A DNA stretch of 64,000 nucleotides from Epiperipatus broadwayi (GCA_028023455.1 JAQFVV010012400.1:10530248-10594247), one strand, 5' to 3'. Positions 20,391 through 33,027 are shown, counted from the stretch's first letter. The notes: a model not told the origin generated them from the letters alone. Numbers and translations are program-made.

Positions 20391-22293
20391 CAATGTACCC
20401 AATAATCATACAATCTGAATTTAAATCCAGGCTAGAAAAATTAAAAAGTTTTCATTTTAATCAGAATTATATTTATTTCAGTCCACATTTTATCATACAA
20501 TCTTGGTCTAGCCATTTCTAACCAGAAGGTATAGCAAAAATGAGAAACTGTTCAAATTTTCATCATCAGCAACTAACAAACCTGATAAGGACAATCTTTT
20601 CCTTCAATGTTTCTATATAAAAGGCTGTTGAAGAAGTCATTTTTCCACTGAGGAATGTTTCAAGACTGTCTTAACATTTAATTTTTTTTAGATTAGAGGG
20701 TATAATTGTAGAATCATAAATATGATCTATATCATTTCCTTAAAATTTATCTTGCATTTTATCTTATATAATGTATTACAACTCTTATAATGATCTTTGT
20801 AACAAAGAGATTTTCAAGTTGATCTTATCTTAGATCTTATTTTATGTAATACATTTTTCTATCTTATTGACCAAATTCTGCTCATCAAATCTTGAGCATT
20901 CAAATTATATAAAATCTTCTCCAATATCTTCAAACAGAAAAGTGCAAAGTCTCATGGTTCCCAAGATAGTAATCCAAAAAAAGGATAGATACCAGTGATA
21001 GAATCACATTTTGTTTCATCTGAAATTGTTTAAAAAGAACCATTTGTTAGCCATGACCATGGAAACACTTTTACACACTAAAAAAACTCAAATAATTAGT
21101 TTTAGTAAGTTTTATTAAGTGGAAGCAAACTTAGGCACAATTGACATCATTTTCTTATTATTTATTGGCTACTAACATAATTTATTTCCTTATCTGAGAA
21201 TTATAGCAAAAACTTTCTAACAATGTATTTAAAAATTATTCAGAGAGAGAGAAAAACTGAAGCTTCAATTGCTTGTTGTTTTTTTAGTATTATATAAATC
21301 ACAAACAAATGAGAAGTTATTCATAAAGCAAGCATGGGTCACATTAAAAAATAGCATGAATTTTACTTGTGGTTTCTTAGTATCTGACCAAATTGGTGGT
21401 TTATGTAAAAACAATCATATACCTATATATTTAAAAACAACCACACACCTATGATTTCTTAATGTATACTTTTTATTTTATTTTAGTATTATTAAATCCA
21501 TATTAGTAATTAATGTGTATCTATATATTTTGTTTTCTAAGGTTTAAGTAGTGTTTATAGTTTAATAGAGAGATTTTGCTATTGAATATCACATAACATT
21601 CCAAGTGATCCATGTGACTAATCATTGGTTTATTACATCTATCTATTTTTAATAAAAGAGTAAAGAGAAGTTAAAGTATTCTTTATCCATTTACTAAAAA
21701 TAGGTCATGATTAGTAGATATATAATGAGTTTAATAAGTAAAAAAAAAGGAATTTTCCAATCAAATATTTGTTACCCAGGAGGTCATGTGATATTTGAGT
21801 AAAAGTAGTGATATATTAAGAATTTGTGGAGAGAACTGTAGCTCTCAAAATCCTCATTGGGAAATTAGTTGCCTAAAACAAAATTAAATGGTCAACAACA
21901 ATGTTATAATGAATTTTAATGGAGCCTAAGTTTATAACTTTGCTGGCAACTTGAGAAGATTATAATAAATTGTCTAAAAAAGATGTTTTACAAAAAAGTG
22001 AAGTGGCTTTTATTGCTCTTAAAATACAAGATTTTTCTAATAATATCAAAATTTACCCTGTGTTGTTTATTACAGTAGTAAAATAGCACACTTAGGATCC
22101 CAACATTCATATATCATGGTCCAGTTCTTTCATTTCCAGGTTCAAATATTAATTTAAACTTTTGAGCAATAAACGTCTGAACAAAAAAACCAATTGATTA
22201 TACATGTATATCAAAAAAAACGATTAAAACTTGAAAAATTGCAACCACTTGTTTTTGGTTTAGAAGTGTTACACAATAAAAAAGACAATGTGA
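20391..22293. other. AT-rich stretch with no recognised feature
   Basis: Only short chance ORFs. No terminal repeats or RNA motifs seen. Confidence 0.4.
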
Positions 22294-22419
22294 TTTAAAT
22301 AATACATTGAAATAGGCAAAACTCTCCATACAGTAGTTCCACTCAGTGTAATCCAGAGTGATCAATGGATGGCAGAAGGCTTGTGCATAAAATCCCTATC
22401 TAATGCCTACTCATCCAAT

Positions 22420-22463
22420 ATCCCCAAACTAGTTTCTGGCTTGTGGCTTTCATCAGTGAGGAG
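22420..22463 (-). ncRNA. Hammerhead-like motif, family A, left arm
   Basis: The minus strand reads CTCCTCA, CTGATGA, AAGCC-ACAA-GCC-A, GAAAC-TA-GTT, TTGGGG. The core CTGATGA and GAAA are intact. The cleavage triplet is GTT where the other arm has GTC, a permitted but less usual NUH. It is the inverted partner of 22492-22533. Confidence 0.55.
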
Positions 22464-22491
22464 CTAGGTGCAGTGCTCTCAGATCCAAGTC

Positions 22492-22533
22492 TTCTCACTG
22501 ATGAAGGCCACAAGCCAGAAACTAGTCTGGGGA
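22492..22533 (+). ncRNA. Hammerhead-ribozyme-like motif, family A, right arm
   Basis: Order of a type I hammerhead: stem I strand TTCTCA (22492-22497), CTGATGA (22498-22504), stem II GGC-CACAA-GCC with an A.A pair at its base (22505-22517), GAAA (22518-22521), stem III A-U and C-G closed by a two-base TA loop, GTC (22525-22527, predicted cleavage after C22527) and stem I strand TGGGGA (22528-22533). Stem I gives six pairs including two G.U. All invariant residues are present. The A.A at position 10.1/11.1 and the short stem III would weaken it as a monomer. Prediction by eye only. Confidence 0.65.
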
Positions 22534-22714
22534 TATTGGATGAGTAGGCACTAGATGGGGATTTTATGCACAAACCTTCTGACTTCCATTGATTACTCTG
22601 GCTTGCACTGGGTGGCACTATTGTATGGAGAGTTTTTGCCTGTTTTATTAACAGTTATAAGCAAGCATAAGAAATGGTGATCATGTGATGTTTAGTGGTT
22701 TAAATAATACATTG

Positions 22715-22888
22715 GTTGTTTCTCAAATTTGTAAAAAAAAACATTTTATGGCTTTGTACAAATTGAATTTATGGCATAGACATTTTTTTAAATATTTTAT
22801 CTCTCTCAAAATAGATATAAAATAGTTTGTCATAACAGATAATATTTCATCTATAAGCAGCCTTTAAATGCCCCACTGCAGAGCAAAA
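22715..22888. other. AT-rich spacer between family A and family C repeats
   Basis: Nothing recognised. Confidence 0.4.
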
Positions 22889-23280
22889 ACCTTTAGCAAC
22901 TCATCATGAAAATAAATACAGAGAAGAAGAAAACGGCCTCAGGGTGGCCATTGTGCATTCCATCATCAGATTTTCAATTGGATGGACGGTTGAAGAGTTG
23001 GAGTGTGGAGTAGATTGAAGCCTGTCCATTAAAGCATGAGGTTTGGTTATCTTAATATATATCTGCACACTTATAGCATGTATGTGTGAAGATGGTAATC
23101 TGGACCAACTGATGATTGCTGTTTTTGCATGAAATACGTATATTGGTGATTATTTATCTTTTCAACATATATGTGTTCAAGTGTATCAGTGTTATGAGAT
23201 AGTGTGGAGAGTGGTGGGTCATGTGAAAGTCTGTGCTCATATACCCTATATATTACATATATAGACACAGGTATATAATA
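22889..23280 (+). repeat. Family C hammerhead/tRNA-like repeat
   Basis: It shares with 46040-46390 the order: CCTCAGGGTGGCC, ATTCCATCATCAGATTTTCAA, GGTTGAAGAGTTGGAGTGTGG, AAGATGGTAATCTGGACCAA, hammerhead core, TTATTTATCTTTT, ATATGTGTTCAAGTGTATCAG, then a tRNA-like part with AAAGTCTGTGCTCATATACC (box B position). This is the longest unpaired copy in the window. Confidence 0.65.
23105..23146 (+). ncRNA. Hammerhead-like motif, family C
   Basis: CCAA (stem I), CTGATGA (23109-23115), stem II TTGC-TGTTTTT-GCAT (three pairs above a U.U), GAAA (23131-23134), stem III A-U, U-A, A-U with a CG loop (TACGTAT), A17, then TTGG (stem I). CCAA/TTGG are exactly complementary. The triplet is AUA, an allowed NUH. 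All core residues are intact. Confidence 0.65.
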
Positions 23281-23553
23281 AGCCTATGTGTTTCAGTTAT
23301 GGATGAAGACTTAAGCAGTTTTCATTTTTGTTTTCCTCTATGAAAAAGAACTGGAAACTCATTTACTGATCAATATTGTTTAATTAGGAGTCAGCTATCT
23401 AATAAAAATCCTAAATCTGTTTGAAAAAAAAATGTAATTCACTTTTCCCAAATGCTCAGATTGTAGATATGGCAAACATATATATTATTACCACACAACC
23501 AGATGTTATGTAAATTAAATCAAAAATCCAGATTAACTGGAATTTTAAACAAC
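23281..23553. other. AT-rich spacer
   Basis: Nothing recognised. Confidence 0.4.
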
Positions 23554-24059
23554 ATAAAATGTTTCTAAAAAAAGCAAAAACTCCATATAGTAGTGCCACC
23601 TGTGCTAAACAGAGTAATCAATGGATGCCAGAAGGCTTGTGTATAAAATCCCTATCTAATGCCTACTCATCCAATATCCCCAGACTAGTTTCTTGGCTTG
23701 TGGCTTTCGTCAGTGAGGAGCTTTGGATCTGAGAGCACTGCATCTAGATCTTAGGATCTAATGCAACCCTCTAGCAACCACCTTTTATCTCTACTTAACT
23801 ACAAAACTATGAGCATGAAATTGAAAACAAAAAAAATATTTTCAATCTAAGCTCAATAGCCAGAAACTAGTCTGGGGATATTGGATGAGTAGGCATTAGA
23901 TAGGGATTTTATGCACAAGCCTTCTGGCATCCATTGATTACTCTGTTTAGCACAGGTGGCACTACTATATGGAGTTTTGCTTTGCTTTGTTTATAAACAA
24001 TTATGTGCTGTATTGGAAATGTGATCATGTGATGCTTGCTGGTTTAATAAAATATTTCT
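23554..24059. mobile_element. Family A hammerhead foldback element, second copy
   Basis: ATAAAATGTTTCT (23554-23566) recurs with one mismatch at 24047-24059, enclosing 480 bp. The arms match 22315-22640 in sequence, but the loop is longer (GATCTGAGAGCACTGCATC through TTTTCAATCTAAGCTCAA), the same loop sequence as at 41710-41840. The minus strand at about 23677-23720 holds a full hammerhead order: CCTCA, CTGACGA, AAGCC-ACAA-GCC-AA, GAAAC-TA-GTC, TGGGGA. The right arm keeps only the distal half (GCCAGAAACTAGTCTGGGG), so it has one ribozyme, not two. Confidence 0.75.
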
Positions 24060-25407
24060 CCTATGGTTTTAAAATACTAAGTAACACATATTAAAAACAT
24101 AAGTGATCAGTTTTCTGAAGTGGCTTCTATAAAATAGTCATGGGTACAGTTTTTCTAATCATTCAGAATTTATGTTTAATTGCTATGATTTATCATCATT
24201 TTATAGTATTGTTGAAAAATAAAAACAAATTAAACAGTATGTGTTCTTTGCAAATTCTTATTGTTTGAATTGTGATTGTATTTTCAAAATTTCCTGCACT
24301 AAAAACTCTTAAGATTTTCTTGCAGCAAAAGAAATGTTCACCAAATTTTTTATATCAAAGTTGGTAACTAGAAGTGATGTTTAAATTTTCACCCTGATAT
24401 CATATTATCCAACAGGAAAATAATTTGAGATTTTTTTAGAATATTAATAGCTTATTTGTGATCTAGTTTATTACATTAAAATTATTTTTATGTCTATATT
24501 TGTTTTTAACATGGTTGTAAGAGGCTTCATCACTTTATGATATAGCTCATGCATTCGAGGTTATTTATGTTTCTAATTTTGTTTAAATATAAAGTTTTAC
24601 ATAGGATTCTAAGAGATTCTAAAACATTTAGAAAGGGACCATGAGTGAGGTGGATGGATAAAGTAAGGAAGTTACTGGAAATGAAAACTTTGGATCAGAG
24701 ATTTTCATTCTGCAGTTGATTGATAAAGGTTAAAAATGATGAGATCCTGAGACAATTGTGTTGAGGAAATGCAAAGTAAATTTAAACTTGAATCAATGCA
24801 GATGATATCATATGGCATAGCAACCTATTTCTTATGATAAGAATGAGAATCCAGATTGAGAATTTAATACAGAGCCATTATATAAGAAATATATTGTATA
24901 ACATGATGTATACAAAAAATACTATATATATCTTATTATTATTTTTCTAAAGACATTACATGACTATAGTTGACTTTCAACATTTATATTAAAAGTAATA
25001 TTTTACTGTAGAAGTTATAAGATTGCATCAGAAGATATCAAGTAAACACATTTAAAGGAACAGTATGGGGTAAGTGTGAAAATATTCACATCCTATTTTG
25101 TAGAGTTTCTCCTGAGTTTGAACACCTATAATGTATCATCAAGGGGCTGTTCATAGTAATGCACTCTAATACTGTAACCAAAGTCATCTATTGTAAGTTG
25201 AATAATGAATGAACACTAGATGGTAGATTCATATTCAAATTTCCAGACAAGTATCTGAATATCAATCATAATTAATGAAATTCAATACTGTTATTTATTT
25301 ATTATTCAGAAGTTCATAAGAACTATGAGTAGCAAAACAAACAGATTTGGGCAGTCATCTATAGACTATGTGCTCCAAAATCTGTCTCTTTATCACTGCA
25401 TCAACCC
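24060..25407. other. AT-rich stretch with no recognised feature
   Basis: No gene or repeat structure seen. Confidence 0.4.
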
Positions 25408-25470
25408 ACCCAAAGCAATACTCTTCACTGATGAAGACCAGTGACCAGAACTAATTCAGATAATGGAAAT
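25408..25470 (+). repeat. Family A-like hammerhead fragment, decayed
   Basis: CTCTTCA, CTGATGA (25428-25434), AGACC-AGT-GACC-A, then GAA-CTAATTC. The CTGATGA core and a stem II are present, but GAAA has lost one A and the stem III/GTC part is mutated. I read it as a dead solitary copy. Confidence 0.4.
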
Positions 25471-26144
25471 GATATTACCATTTATTTTCCATTAATTTTT
25501 CTAGCCGACAATAGATGGCTCTTGGAAAGAGCAAATACAGTAAATTACTGCTACTATGGAGCAAACACTAATAGGAACCAACAAAATCATATTTTTTGTG
25601 TGTTTTACCCCATCCCCAAATTCAGACACTTTTAAATGTATTTGCCATTGGGAAAACTAACTCAAAAAAGTTCCAATCTATTTTTTTTTTTAATTTACAA
25701 AAGTTAAAGTGAATTTAATGGTATTTATTGATTGTGGCATCTGATGTAAGTTTTGTGGGTGGTTTGAGTTAATTCTTTTTTATTTTTTTATTTTTTTTAA
25801 CAAAGCTTTTCCTGGCTCTAATAGCAGACTCATGTTTTTCTCATAAACAAACACTGTAATTTTATCTTAATATTAAGATTCCAAAAATAATTTGAATGGT
25901 TTTCTTGCTGAGATTTTCCTGTCTGTCGGCTAAGATAACAATATGGTTTCCTTAAGTTTTCATAAATGAAATTCTACTATCGGGATTTTGAAATTATTTA
26001 AGTAAGGATTTTTACAAATATTTTTATGAAAACATTTTAACTATATCATTGCAAATGTTTTTTTAAATGAGACTTAAATTAATTTACTTTAAAAAATAAC
26101 ACTCTGCGGTTGTTTTTTAATAACATCATATATATAAGGACAAT
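25471..26144. other. AT-rich stretch with no recognised feature
   Basis: No gene, terminal repeat or RNA motif seen. Confidence 0.4.
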
Positions 26145-26330
26145 TTGAAGTGATCCGAGTGATATACGGGTATTCATTAAAACGAAATTGAGTGCTGACA
26201 CAGCACGAAATACGTGTATTGGCGATCATTTATTTTTTTCACATGTATGTGGTCATGTGTATCGGTTATATATAAGATGGAGTGGATAGCTGAATGAAAC
26301 TTGAAAGTCTGTGTTCAAATCCCCTCTGAT
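26145..26330 (+). mobile_element. Family C SINE-like element with hammerhead remnant and tRNA-like part
   Basis: At 26184-26222 stem II is a perfect GTGCTG-ACA-CAGCAC hairpin followed by GAAA and TACGTGTA-TTGG. The CUGAUGA core is damaged (AAATTGA in its place), so cleavage is unlikely. Downstream, CATGTGTATCGGTTATATAAGATGGAGTGGATAG and AAAGTCTGTGTTCAAATCCCC resemble box A and box B of a tRNA-derived promoter. Confidence 0.6.
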
Positions 26331-27270
26331 TATATCTAAAGTTCAGTATATACATTATACTTGAATTCAAATAAAATGAAACTAAGTAAGTCTGAAGGCA
26401 ATTACATGGATAACTAATATGAACATATTTATTAAAACAAAATGAGTAAGTCTAATATGAACAGCTATTCTAAACAAAATATCGCATGACTTTCTGACTG
26501 TGTTGTGAGCAATAATTTATTTTCTCTTCTTAGGAGCACTATTTTAAGAGCTCGAGTGATCAATGGACTTTATAAATTTCTAGTTTATATCTTCTGGCCT
26601 ATATATATAAACGGATTGTATCCTGTCATTCAGCTATTGTTTTTATTTTATTTTTTATAATTAAGTTTTTCATAACTATTTTAAAATCATTTACTTTTTC
26701 ATTTTACATTTATTAATGAAACTTAGGATTTGAATCAAGTTACTGACTGCTTGTGTAGCTATATAGATTTGAGGATGGGTAGATTTGTTTTTGTAAAAAT
26801 TCACAATTATTCAAATATTTCTTAAGACTGTTCATGTGTATGGTGGGGAGGGGTATTATCTTTAGTATCAGATAAATTAATCTAGAAAAACAATTATAAC
26901 TCTGAGTTGAAACCAGTTTTTTTTTAGTCTGCCAAAATCAGTTTTATGAAAATGTAATATTAGAGATTTTGAATTGATATGTGTATATATATGTAATCAG
27001 GAAACATTGGGTAATCATTTGTACTGGGGAAAAAATGCAATTAGAATTTTTTTTATACCTTCAAGGAAATTTTACAAAATGGGGGTAACAAAGCAGCTAT
27101 GGGATGTACAAAGTAGGTTTCACAATTCATTCCAAATCTTTTTTAATCTTCATTTTTATGCTCCATTGTTAAGATTTTCACAAGAATGTAGAGCATTTAA
27201 ACAAATAATGATAAAAGTATTCAAAACCCCAATCATTAATCTAAAAGATATGATTAACAAACATATCAAG
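26331..27270. other. AT-rich stretch with no recognised feature
   Basis: An open frame at 26974-27366 is not supported as a gene: its last ~30 codons are the SINE at 27285-27366 read through. Confidence 0.4.
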
Positions 27271-27284
27271 AGATTTGATCCACA

Positions 27285-27385
27285 CAACGCTGTGGTATTT
27301 ATCCACACAAGTAGTTGGTTGCAGACGGTTGTGGGTTCGCGTCCCGACCGATGCTATGACATATGAGAAAGAAAAAAAAAGATGT
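27285..27385 (+). mobile_element. tRNA-Val-like SINE
   Basis: ACGCTGTGGTATTTATCCAC, then GTAGTTGGTTGCAGACGG, box B GGGTTCGCGTCCCGACC, GATGCTATGACATATGAG and an A-rich tail. The first half is more diverged than in the other copies. No clear target-site duplication was found. Confidence 0.7.
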
Positions 27386-27399
27386 TCATTAATATTCGA

Positions 27400-27800
27400 T
27401 AAAAATATATATAATTGGATTTAAAAACTTGACAAAGAATGGGAAAAATATTTTGAGCAATGCTTAAAATATTTACCAAGAAAACAAATGATTAATCTGG
27501 GAAGGAGCAGCACCTACAACTTGCGAAATATGGCAATAAGTTATGAAAAGAAGATATACAATGGACAAAGTCATAATAGGAACCAGCCAAAGATAAAATT
27601 AAGACAGACTAATAAACAACAAAGTGTGACACCCAATTACTGACACCCACTTATTAAGCTTAATATAAGGACATATAATTTATTAAAGTAATGTATAAAA
27701 AATTGTAAGTAACCAAAAACAAAAAAAGATTGGAAAACAACAAAACTTTGTAAATATGTATATAGAATGTCCTTTAATAAAGGTAAATACGTAAAATAAA
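27400..27800 (+). mobile_element. Possible L1-like LINE 3' end
   Basis: One frame near 27495-27575 reads LIWEGAAPTTCEIWQ, a stop, then VMKRRYTMDKVII. This resembles the extreme C-terminus of L1-type ORF2 (an EW...Y..MEK pattern). It is followed by AATAAAGG near 27777 and a T-rich end. No upstream RT is visible. The identification is tentative. Confidence 0.35.
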
Positions 27801-28900
27801 AATATTTTTTTTTAAATCCTGCATGGTTTAAGAACAGTGGTAAAGACAGGCTATAGAGAACAAAGTATAAAGATCACAGCTCTTTACTGATATTTCTACT
27901 GCTCAAACTTTTAAGTGAATCGTGTTGTTTTTTAACTACTTTTTTCTTTCAATTATTATTTCTTTTTCCTTTTAAATGTTATTGGTTTTCTCAAAATAAG
28001 ATTGGACCTAAATTTTCACTCATAAATTCTTCAATAAATTATTTTTGCTTCACCTACTATTTAACATTTAATAAGTACAATCATTTATTTCCAGTTATTA
28101 CCAAAGTTTCTAATGTCAGGTTTTTCTATTGTCCAAGATTTTGATCCATAAACTTTTTTTTTTAATTTTAAATTCTGCAATATTCAAAGTAATTTGGTTT
28201 TATTTAACATCAAAATTTAAAAGTAAAAAATTAATTTGTGATGATTATAGCCACAGTGATTGTTATATAAAAATACATGCAAATCTTAATTTACAATCAC
28301 ATTATATGTTTATAAATAAGTTTTATAGTTTTTCACACAGTAGTATTTATTCATAATAAATTTGAGTTTATACATTTTACGAGGGGGGACCCAAAACTAA
28401 CCAGAATTTTATAATAAAAAATTTATTCATTTTTTAAGTGTTATAAATTTAATCTTTTTCATATTACTATCCAAATACACCAGAAGTACTTTATGTGACT
28501 ATTGCAATGTATTCTTTTATAAAATAAAGAATGAGAAAAATTTATTAAATTAGATTTTGTTACATTTTTATTTCCAACTGTCAAAATCACTCCACTCACA
28601 ACTTTGACACCATCCACCTCAGATAAATACAATAATGATTATTACTAATCATTTACTAAACTAGAGATTATCTCTAGCACAGATATAAACTTTAAACCTC
28701 AATTAAAGATTAATATATCTGATTTTTTGATTTTTTTTTTTAAACATACAGACCCATGGAGTTATTCACCTTTCTCTTTCCCATGTGTAAATGTGATATT
28801 GGCAATAAAACAGAAATGTATTTAATAAATAGCAAAATATTTATTTACAAGGTAATATTTGAAATACATGAATTCTTCATATACCTGGAGCTTAATTGTA
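27801..28900. other. AT-rich stretch with no recognised feature
   Basis: Contains the short block CATTTACTAAACTAGAGATTATC (about 28648-28670) shared with 3020-3045, and otherwise nothing recognised. Confidence 0.4.
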
Positions 28901-28907
28901 AATATAG

Positions 28908-29131
28908 GGGATTTGAACACAGACTTTCAAACACACTTCAACTATCCAAACTATCTTATAACTGATACACATGACCATGTGAACCAGCGATATATGTGTA
29001 TCAATGGTATAAGATAAGGGATAGTTGAAGAGTGCTTGATAGTCTGTGTTCAAATCTGTGGTCATGTGTATCAGTGGTATAAGATAGTGTGGATAGTTGA
29101 AGGGTACTTGAAAGTCTGTGTTCAAATTCTT
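28908..29131. repeat. Family C tRNA-like foldback, one minus arm and two plus arms
   Basis: The minus-strand arm at 28908-28980 (GATTTGAACACAGACTTTCAA on plus) is followed by two tandem plus-strand arms, about 28995-29067 and 29068-29131. Each ends AGTCTGTGTTCAAAT. Only the tRNA-like part is present and the hammerhead part is absent. The box B-like GTGTTCAAATC is kept in all three arms. Confidence 0.75.
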
Positions 29132-32100
29132 ATATTTACAAGATAATAATATTTTAAAACAATAAATTATTTACAATAAGCAATAATTTTACTATGACAA
29201 ATTGTATTAACAGAAACATTTTTTAATTTAAAATAAAATATCCCCTTCTAAATAATTTCTACAAAAATTATAATAATGATATCCATATCATTTAAGACAT
29301 TCACATATTTTATTTGATACTATTCATCTAAAAATTATGTACACAGAATAAAATAATGTATATATGCTTTTACACAGGCCATTAGCATGATATTCAATAT
29401 ACTACACTATCCACGATGTCTAAAAATCAGTGTGCAAACATATTTCTCATGGAGTTGTAAAGATAGCTAATAGTATGCAAAATAATTGAATCCGTTCAAT
29501 TCTATTAATACCTATGACGGGCAAGAAAACAGATAAGCTCAATACTAACAATTAAATTGACATACTTAAAATTAAATTGTAATAGAGCTAATAAAATAAT
29601 TTCAGAACTGGAAAAATCTTATAATGTTCCCACATATTAAAAAATATACACTAATATTAAATTATAGACAAAGTGGATGGCAGGAAATAAATAAATGGGC
29701 ACTCAGTAACTTGACCTGGCAATACTGAAACAAGTAAGCCACACTCTCTCAAGGAGGGGCTTAATGCATACACTAGCAATAAAATATCAAATAAAATTCC
29801 TAAATTGATACTTGTCTCTAAGCAGTGTACCAATGAATAATTGAACTAGGCATGAATTTGATAATAATAAATATTCAACTCACACACAAATTCATAAGCT
29901 TAATTACACATCTATTAAGTCTGCCAATATATGTAAACCAACACGCCATGATTGCATGACAATATCTAAAATATTAAAATTTTATAAATTAGCATTCTTA
30001 CACACCAACTTCCATCCCCATTCACTCATATACCAAATATAAGAGGCTACTTTTATCTGGGTATGATAATACATTCAAATAAAACCTTTTACCTAGATAT
30101 TTTCTTACCCATTTAATGCATATACCATTATAAATATACCTTACATTATACATAAAAATATTAATAAAATATGCATAAGTTACAAAACTATATCTACAAT
30201 AATAAGAATCATATATCAAATTTATAAAACAAATAAGTATACACTGCATTTGTTTACCCATTTTAAATTAAGGATTAAAAGTTCTTTCATTTTTTAAAAT
30301 GAAATTAACCCTTTTAATTGAGAGGTCCTTTTGTTGTTTCTTTAGTGAAACATTTCAAAGCTGGAATTTCTTGACAGCAATTGTCCACAATTGAAATATA
30401 AATTTAGAGAAAAATGAGCCAACAGAAGACATAGCAAAGTTAACAATAAACAATTAATAAACATGTTCATTAATAAGTTAAAACATTATTTTGTTAATAT
30501 TAAACTATGAAGCAAATTTTAATTATTTCCTTCTTTTGCAAAGCAATGAAAATATAATTTTAATAAATAAGTAGTTCAATAAACTATAATGATAAAGTAT
30601 TATTTTATTTGTATTAGCAATAAAGCAAATGTATAATGACTTTTCTAAAATATTAGTACAGTCAATCCAATGACATTTTTCTTTATCAGAATTATATAAA
30701 GCAATTTAAAATTATAATATTTCATTTTATTTTTAAGACTAGTAATAATTTTAAAATAACTAATTATTGCAATCCTTTTGATTTAATAAAGATATAAAGT
30801 TTTCAAAATTATTTTTAACAAGTTAGTAGTAACTTTTTAATTTTTAATTTCATTTGCATGAATTGTTTCATTCTAAGGTAAGAACTTTATCAAAATATAA
30901 CAGGTGACATCATTAGTAATTATATTTAATGTAAATAATAAATGTAGAAGTTATACAATAAAGTGTTAATTAAATGATTTAATAACTAAATAGGGCAAAA
31001 TAAACATATGCATATCTTGATATGTTATCAATTTCCAATAAAATTTTCTATTCAATATGCTTTGTAATTTCCTTAAAAGAAATAATGTAGTCCTTGCATA
31101 TTCCAGTGATTTATTATTCTGTCTGGATATGTATGGCAGAGCAGCTTTACCTAGATAACTTTAACTTTTTACCCCAATATTTTAACTGATAAGAAATAAT
31201 AAGTAATTAAAAATGAGATGAACAGAAAATTTTTAAAACTGATTAAGTAAAAATAATTTGTTTTTATTTTTCACTTTTTTCCTTTTAAAAGTATGTGTGC
31301 ATATTCAGTTCTTGCTGCAAAGTCTGTCACATGGTATAATTCAAGAATCAAGTTTAAGTATTAGAATGGGATTCTTAACAGTGTAATTTTAACTTTTTTT
31401 AATTATAAGGTCACACATTTGTAGACTTGATCTTGAAATATTTATTAATTAAGATATTTTAAACACATGATGTCTAGACTGAAAAATAATGAAATTTTAT
31501 TAAATCTATCTTAATTATTTAATAAAAACTATTTATTTAATTTTTATAAAAATTACCTACTCAATTAAAATAATATCTTCATTTTAGAATAAACACTTTT
31601 TCACTCTATTTAAGAGTTCTTTAAGATTATTATTATTTAATATACTTTTATAAAATATATTACTTTAAAAAAAATTCATTTTTAAACTTTCGAATTTTTC
31701 AATACACATGCACTAACATTTGCACACACATATACTAGACATAACCAATATTTTAAAAGCAATGAAACTAAAATTTACCTATTAAAACTTATTTAAGTTA
31801 AAACCTCTTTTAAATTAGCTTTCCTTAAAATTTAACACATTAAACTTTAATTTCAAATAGATATTACATTAACTAATACTTTATGAACTACTATTTTTAG
31901 TGTATTTTATTCTGACAAACAGAAAATAGAAGCTTTCCCATAAAATAATAAATTATACTTTACAAATAGCATTAAAACTTTATTGATTGCAACTAATTTA
32001 AAACACAGCATACTCTAATCTAACTCTTTATCCAGTTTTAAATTATCAAATTTGGATTTTTAAGTAAATATTAAGTTAGTTAATTGATATTCCTTAAACA

Positions 32101-33020
32101 GTTACTATTCAAACATGTTTAACAAACTGTTTTATTAATAAATTAAAACATCTAGTCAAGACTTTATATAGTTTAACTACAATGAAGTTTATTTATTACA
32201 GGGTATGTTTATTTATGTTTTTTTAAGTATCACATATTATATTTAACCCCAAAGGGCTAAATATAAAGTTACAATATATATACATTTTTATGTAATGAAT
32301 TATGTTTAAAATGTAAAAATAAATTCCTTCATCATAAGTAAGATCATTGTCATTTAATTGAAAAAAAAAACATGGAAGTTTAAAAAATGAAGTTTATCAT
32401 GCATTCATATAAGGGATATATTTAAACTTGATCACATTTGAAGCCTGCATCTAACTTTAAATGATTTATAATAAGTTTTAACTTAATGGACATGAATAAT
32501 AATTATTTTTTTATTTATTTAAATGTAGTTGTTCCGAATAAATGCAAGCTAAAAAAATATGGCACTTTTAAGTAAATGTAAAATGTTTTGAAACTGAAAT
32601 TATTATTATTTGGTTTAGAAGGTTTAATTATTTCCATGAATGAGAGTTTGTGATAATCATGTTCAGAGGAAAAACAGCAATATTTAAAAATTAAAAGTTA
32701 GTTAAAATTGTGTTTAAGTCTTGGCAACTTTATTATTACATTTAATCGATGTAGAATCTACTTTTTCCTGCAATAGAATTGTAATAGAGCTCTTACTTAT
32801 TTTTTATTTCTCTGGTTCAACATTTATTTTATTAAGTGAAAGAATAATTTTTAATATCAAACAGTTTTTTGATAAAAGTCAGCATGATAAAAAAAAATAC
32901 ATAATCATTATCAGTAATTTGCCATTTTTCCCCCAATAAAACATAGCAACAAAAATCCTTAAAAGATAAGAATTAGTCAAGTATTTTTAAAACAGGCAAA
33001 ACAAAATGGTGATCATATCA
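29132..33020. other. Long AT-rich stretch with no recognised gene
   Basis: Nearly 4 kb of very AT-rich, mostly unique-looking sequence with only chance ORFs. I saw no motif of the element families found elsewhere. It may be intronic or intergenic. Confidence 0.4.
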
Positions 33021-33027
33021 AGTATTT

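Larger units (their letters stand above)
22294..22714. mobile_element. Family A hammerhead foldback element with 16-bp TSD
   Basis: TTTAAATAATACATTG at 22294-22309 recurs at 22699-22714 and brackets 389 bp. Inside, the arms (about 22315-22460 and 22494-22640) are near-perfect inverted repeats around a ~33-base loop. The right side extends further, to GATCATGTGATGTTTAGTGG, so the left end looks truncated relative to it. A long duplication of this kind points to retroposition, not DNA transposition. Each arm carries a hammerhead core pointing outwards from the loop. Confidence 0.82.

Noticed and set aside
20540-20590. CTGATGATG on the minus strand as another hammerhead
   Set aside because: No GAAA, stem II or stem III follows.
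26974-27366. 130-codon ORF
   Set aside because: Its C-terminal part is the SINE at 27285-27366 in translation and the rest has no recognisable motif.
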